Shown piece by piece: positions 4,940 through 6,786 of a DNA stretch of 6,786 bases. The notes under the pieces are model-generated. The model made no database searches, was not told where the DNA came from, and was given only the letters and a program-made list of their open reading frames with translations. Source of the DNA: an uncultured Butyrivibrio sp. (lineage in GTDB: Bacteria > Bacillota > Clostridia > Lachnospirales > Lachnospiraceae); assembly GCA_910577605.1 (NCBI GenBank), contig CAJTON010000038.1:3390-10175 (forward strand), given 5' to 3'. The stretch's first letter is position 1. Each line of letters opens with the position of its first letter. The position numbers were made by a program, and so were the translations under genes.

Positions 4940-5206
4940 GTTAGACCTCCGTTTTCTATCAAATTTTCCGCCCAAAAAATCTCACATACTATTTATGGGA
5001 CTTAATATTATTTGAATTGCCTTAACAGGCGGAAAGGTGTACAATTATGATACATTTCATTAAAGTAACACAAAAGGAATATCTCAAGTGTATTATCAAG
5101 AAAAATACATACAAATTTTTCAACTTTATCGCTCGTCTCTTTGAATGGTTTCTTCCCGAGTGGGTCATTGTCATAGCAATTCTGCTTTATTTGTTTATAT
5201 ATTTCA
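4940..5206. other. AT-rich intergenic gap with a candidate promoter and no convincing gene
   Basis: No minus-strand gene is recognisable between the HNH-type gene and the DUF4406 gene, although the other genes of this set are spaced by a few bases. The gap is visibly richer in A and T than its neighbours. It holds a promoter-like pair at 5059-5087, a small GCCT-TAAC-AGGC hairpin (5019-5030), and most of a doubtful plus-strand ORF. A minus-strand open frame from 5331 to 5008 resembles nothing I know and overlaps the HNH-type gene. Confidence 0.5.
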
Positions 5207-5274
5207 TTAAATTTGTACGCTCCACTTACTATGAACAAGCAAAGTCTCATCCCACTCAGGATACAGCTCCATAA
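5047..5274 (+). CDS. Doubtful small membrane protein ORF, opposite strand
   Basis: A 75-codon plus-strand frame starts with ATG behind GGAAAGGTG (7 nt away). It encodes a lysine-rich N-terminus (about 1-30), then a hydrophobic segment at about 39-57 that could span the membrane, and a short polar tail. It is the only plus-strand candidate here and converges on the HNH-type gene, overlapping its 3' end by 68 nt. AT-rich DNA easily yields such Phe/Ile/Leu/Lys peptides by chance, and I find no plus-strand promoter that would start before the ATG. It could be a moron or toxin-like peptide, but chance is at least as likely. Confidence 0.25.
   Translation: MIHFIKVTQKEYLKCIIKKNTYKFFNFIARLFEWFLPEWVIVIAILLYLFIYFIKFVRSTYYEQAKSHPTQDTAP
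5059..5087 (-). promoter_or_regulatory. Candidate promoter for the DUF4406-to-MazG gene set
   Basis: TTGAGA (5082-5087) and TTTAAT (5059-5064), each five of six matches to consensus, are 17 nt apart on the minus strand. The start would be near 5052, giving a leader of about 113 nt before the GTG at 4939. It is in the one sizeable gap of the set, where a promoter would be expected. AT-rich sequence produces chance matches, so the call is moderate. Confidence 0.42.
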
Positions 5275-5554
5275 GGTACTCTCGGAACAGTCCCAGCATT
5301 TCGGCGCGGCGACCTTTGTTGCCATTGTCAAGCATATCGTGGTGCCACTGGCAGCCCACCGCTCCGTTCTGCTCGATTCCGAGCCCGAGCTTTGACCTCG
5401 GGATATAGTGCATGATGCTCTTTACCTCTAAATCGAGCGGAAGCGCGCCCTCCATGTGGTAGCCCATCTGACAGAAGATACATCCGCCGTCACGGGCTCT
5501 TATGATGCTGCGCGTCTTTGTGTTAAATTCAAGCTTTCTTGTGTATTTGCTCAT
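5207..5554 (-). CDS. HNH-type nuclease-like phage protein
   Basis: The 115-residue protein has the layout of small phage HNH proteins. C25-I-F-C28 forms the first half of a zinc knuckle. H49-Y-I-P-R-S leads into KLGLGIEQN63, and C68-Q-W-H71-H72-D-M-L-D-N completes the knuckle and the last His. These are the H-N-H positions of the beta-beta-alpha-metal nuclease fold, which nicks or cuts DNA. The usual Asp/His before the first catalytic His is M48, so activity is uncertain. The start codon lies inside the end of the Dam-like gene (26-nt overlap), with AGGAG 9 nt upstream. Placement beside two methyltransferases could reflect a restriction-like or homing role, but a packaging-type HNH protein is also possible. 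Confidence 0.78.
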   Translation of the reverse strand: MSKYTRKLEFNTKTRSIIRARDGGCIFCQMGYHMEGALPLDLEVKSIMHYIPRSKLGLGIEQNGAVGCQWHHDMLDNGNKGRRAEMLGLFREYLMELYPEWDETLLVHSKWSVQI

Positions 5555-6347
5555 TCTCTGCTTCTCCTATCCAACCAAGTATTCCTGAATCAAAATTCAT
5601 CCAGATTTTTTCTATACGATGCTTTCCCATCTGGGCGACGGCCTGAATCGCGTCAGTGTTCCACCCCGCGAGTTCGGTGTTGTACAGCTCGTTGTCATAG
5701 CCGCTTAAAACAATTTTAGACTTGCTTTTTTTCAGCGCGGCAAGAAGCTTTCTGTGAAATTCATTGTCTACCTCGTGCTTATACATATTCTTTTTACGTA
5801 GCTCCGAAAGGTACGGCGGGTCGCAGTAAATAAGCGCATTTTCGTCATCATACCGTTCTATGAGCGCTATTGCGTCAACGCATTCTATCTGTGCCTCCTT
5901 AAGCCGTCCGCACGCTTCGCATATAATGTCTGGTAAGTAATTCCACATAGTCGCACATCGTGGACCTCCGTAAGTCTGCACGTTGCGCCAACTCCGGCGA
6001 CTGGAATTACTTGTCCCGAAGGACTGGTGATACCTTACAAGTGTCCTGCGTGCCTGTTCTACGGGGCCGTCTGCTCTTTCATAACAAGCGGTAAATTCTT
6101 CCCGAGAAAATGGCGTGAACTCTACAAGCCGAGCAAGCTCTTCTGGCTGCTCCCGACAGACTTTAAACAGGTTTACGATGTTCCCATCTATATCGTTTAT
6201 TGTTTCTATATACGCAGGCGGCTTCTTAAAAAATACGGCTCCGCTACCAAAAAACGGCTCGCAGTAGACTTTGTGTTCAGGAAAATGCGATATTATCCAG
6301 TCTGCAATATTCCACTTGGAACCGGGATATTTTAATATTGCGTTCAT
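5529..6347 (-). CDS. DNA adenine N6-methyltransferase, Dam-like (D12 class)
   Basis: The enzyme transfers a methyl group from S-adenosylmethionine to adenine in DNA. The 272-residue sequence has the family order of the D12 class. KYPGSKW (6-12) and EPFFGSGAVFF (30-40) form the SAM pocket, and NDIDGNIVNLF (51-61) follows. A target recognition region covers about 80-165 (RYHQSFGTSNSSRRSW), then the catalytic DPPY (176-179) and SGYDNELY (215-222). EKIWMNF (246-252) is a usual C-terminal element. It is full length with no missing motif. GATC is the commonest target in this class but is not proven here. The ATG at 6347 has AGAGG 5 nt upstream. It follows the C5 methyltransferase by 34 nt. Without a matching restriction enzyme in view, protection of phage DNA or regulation is likely. 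Confidence 0.95.
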   Translation of the reverse strand: MNAILKYPGSKWNIADWIISHFPEHKVYCEPFFGSGAVFFKKPPAYIETINDIDGNIVNLFKVCREQPEELARLVEFTPFSREEFTACYERADGPVEQARRTLVRYHQSFGTSNSSRRSWRNVQTYGGPRCATMWNYLPDIICEACGRLKEAQIECVDAIALIERYDDENALIYCDPPYLSELRKKNMYKHEVDNEFHRKLLAALKKSKSKIVLSGYDNELYNTELAGWNTDAIQAVAQMGKHRIEKIWMNFDSGILGWIGEAENEQIHKKA

Positions 6348-6381
6348 CGGTGCCTCTTTCTACATTAAAAATTGATTGCCT

Positions 6382-6786
6382 TCAGATTGCAAATTGCAGT
6401 TGTCCGCCGCTGCCGTCTATCCTCATATTCGGCATACGCTCCCCCACGCATAGCTCCGGAAGGTTGCTACGCACAAGCGCCGCGGCAAACGGCGGCGGGA
6501 CCGCGTTCCCGCACCGCGCTACCTGTTCGCTTCTCGGGTATTCATTCCCCTCAAAGTCACGGTCTATTATGTAGTCCTCCGGGAATCCCTGACAGTTGTA
6601 CAGCTCCCTCGGCTCAAGCATTCTCAAGCCTATATCCACTATCTGATAGTCAGCCCCGTGTACCGTTACCAGTCCGAAACGGTCATGCGAAGTCACGGTA
6701 TCAAGCGGTTTTTTTATGTCCTGCCCCTGATTCTCGCCGCCGTAATACTTAACCATGAACGCCCTTACTTCGGCGAAGTGTCCGCC
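6382..6786 (-). CDS. C5-cytosine DNA methyltransferase, C-terminal part (runs off right edge)
   Basis: The frame is open from the right edge to a TGA at 6382-6384, giving 134 residues of a C-terminus. An internal ATG at 6756 is not the start, since the frame upstream (GGHFAEVRAF) continues family-like sequence. Visible landmarks are AFMVKYYGGENQGQDI followed by PLDTVTSHDRFGLVTV, a stretch typical of phage C5 enzymes ahead of motif IX. RMLEPRELYNCQGFPEDY (motif IX region) and GNAVPPPFAAALV (motif X, completing the SAM pocket) follow. The catalytic PCQ and ENV motifs must lie to the right. Target sequence unknown. It precedes the Dam-like gene in the same direction, with 34 nt between them, and may share its transcript. 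Confidence 0.92.
   Translation of the reverse strand, partial: GGHFAEVRAFMVKYYGGENQGQDIKKPLDTVTSHDRFGLVTVHGADYQIVDIGLRMLEPRELYNCQGFPEDYIIDRDFEGNEYPRSEQVARCGNAVPPPFAAALVRSNLPELCVGERMPNMRIDGSGGQLQFAI

Noticed and set aside
5019..5030. GCCT-TAAC-AGGC hairpin as a terminator or riboswitch
   Set aside because: The stem is only 4 bp and no T run follows on either strand.
5017..5045. Plus-strand TTGCCT-N17-TACAAT as promoter of the small membrane ORF
   Set aside because: Transcription would start after the ATG at 5047, so it could not make this protein.
5008..5331. Minus-strand 107-codon frame in the gap after the HNH-type gene
   Set aside because: It begins inside the HNH-type gene without a ribosome binding site, and its sequence matches nothing I know.

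Overview
The window looks like the integrase end of a temperate phage, or a phage-like integrative element, sitting in a Firmicutes/Clostridia chromosome. The evidence is strong AGGAGG-type ribosome binding sites, moderate base composition with AT-rich gaps, a Tn916-like Int/Xis pair, and small Clostridia-type phage accessory genes. Genus cannot be decided from the sequence. Nearly every convincing gene is on the minus strand, so transcription runs from the right edge to the left.

Positions 1-819 look like host. There is the 5' end of a TTG-started gene (1-99), then a 214-aa HAD phosphatase (112-756) ending 12 nt before it, with a promoter at 791-819. That promoter lies inside an 11-bp-arm inverted repeat followed by a T run, so it may be insulated from integrase read-through. 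An 18-bp palindrome (826-843) lies just upstream. The host/element junction should fall in about 844-958, but the other end of the element is outside the window, so the attachment core cannot be fixed.

Positions 959-2475 are the recombination module. It contains three phased TGGYGT repeats at the 3' end of int (possible integrase arm sites), a tyrosine integrase (979-2169) with its own promoter (2217-2245), and an excisionase (2272-2475) with a GAAA-loop hairpin just before its ribosome binding site. Position 2523-2651 holds what I read as the broken 5' stub of a third DNA methyltransferase, still translationally coupled to the gene before it.

Positions 2644-4939 carry tightly packed accessory genes: a MazG-like NTP pyrophosphohydrolase with a Cys-rich N-terminal extension and two usable starts, a zinc-ribbon protein, a DUF5131 (phage Gp37/Gp68) protein with a radical-SAM-like CxxxCxxC motif, a small Cys/His protein, and a DUF4406 nucleoside-deoxyribosyltransferase-like protein. 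A candidate promoter (5059-5087) could drive this set.

Positions 4940-5206 form an AT-rich gap with only a doubtful plus-strand membrane ORF. Positions 5207-6786 hold an HNH-type protein, a Dam-like D12 adenine methyltransferase, and the C-terminal part of a C5 cytosine methyltransferase that runs off the right edge. Together these accessory genes suggest DNA modification plus nucleotide-pool control around an otherwise ordinary integration module. I see no CRISPR array, tRNA, rRNA or insertion sequence.
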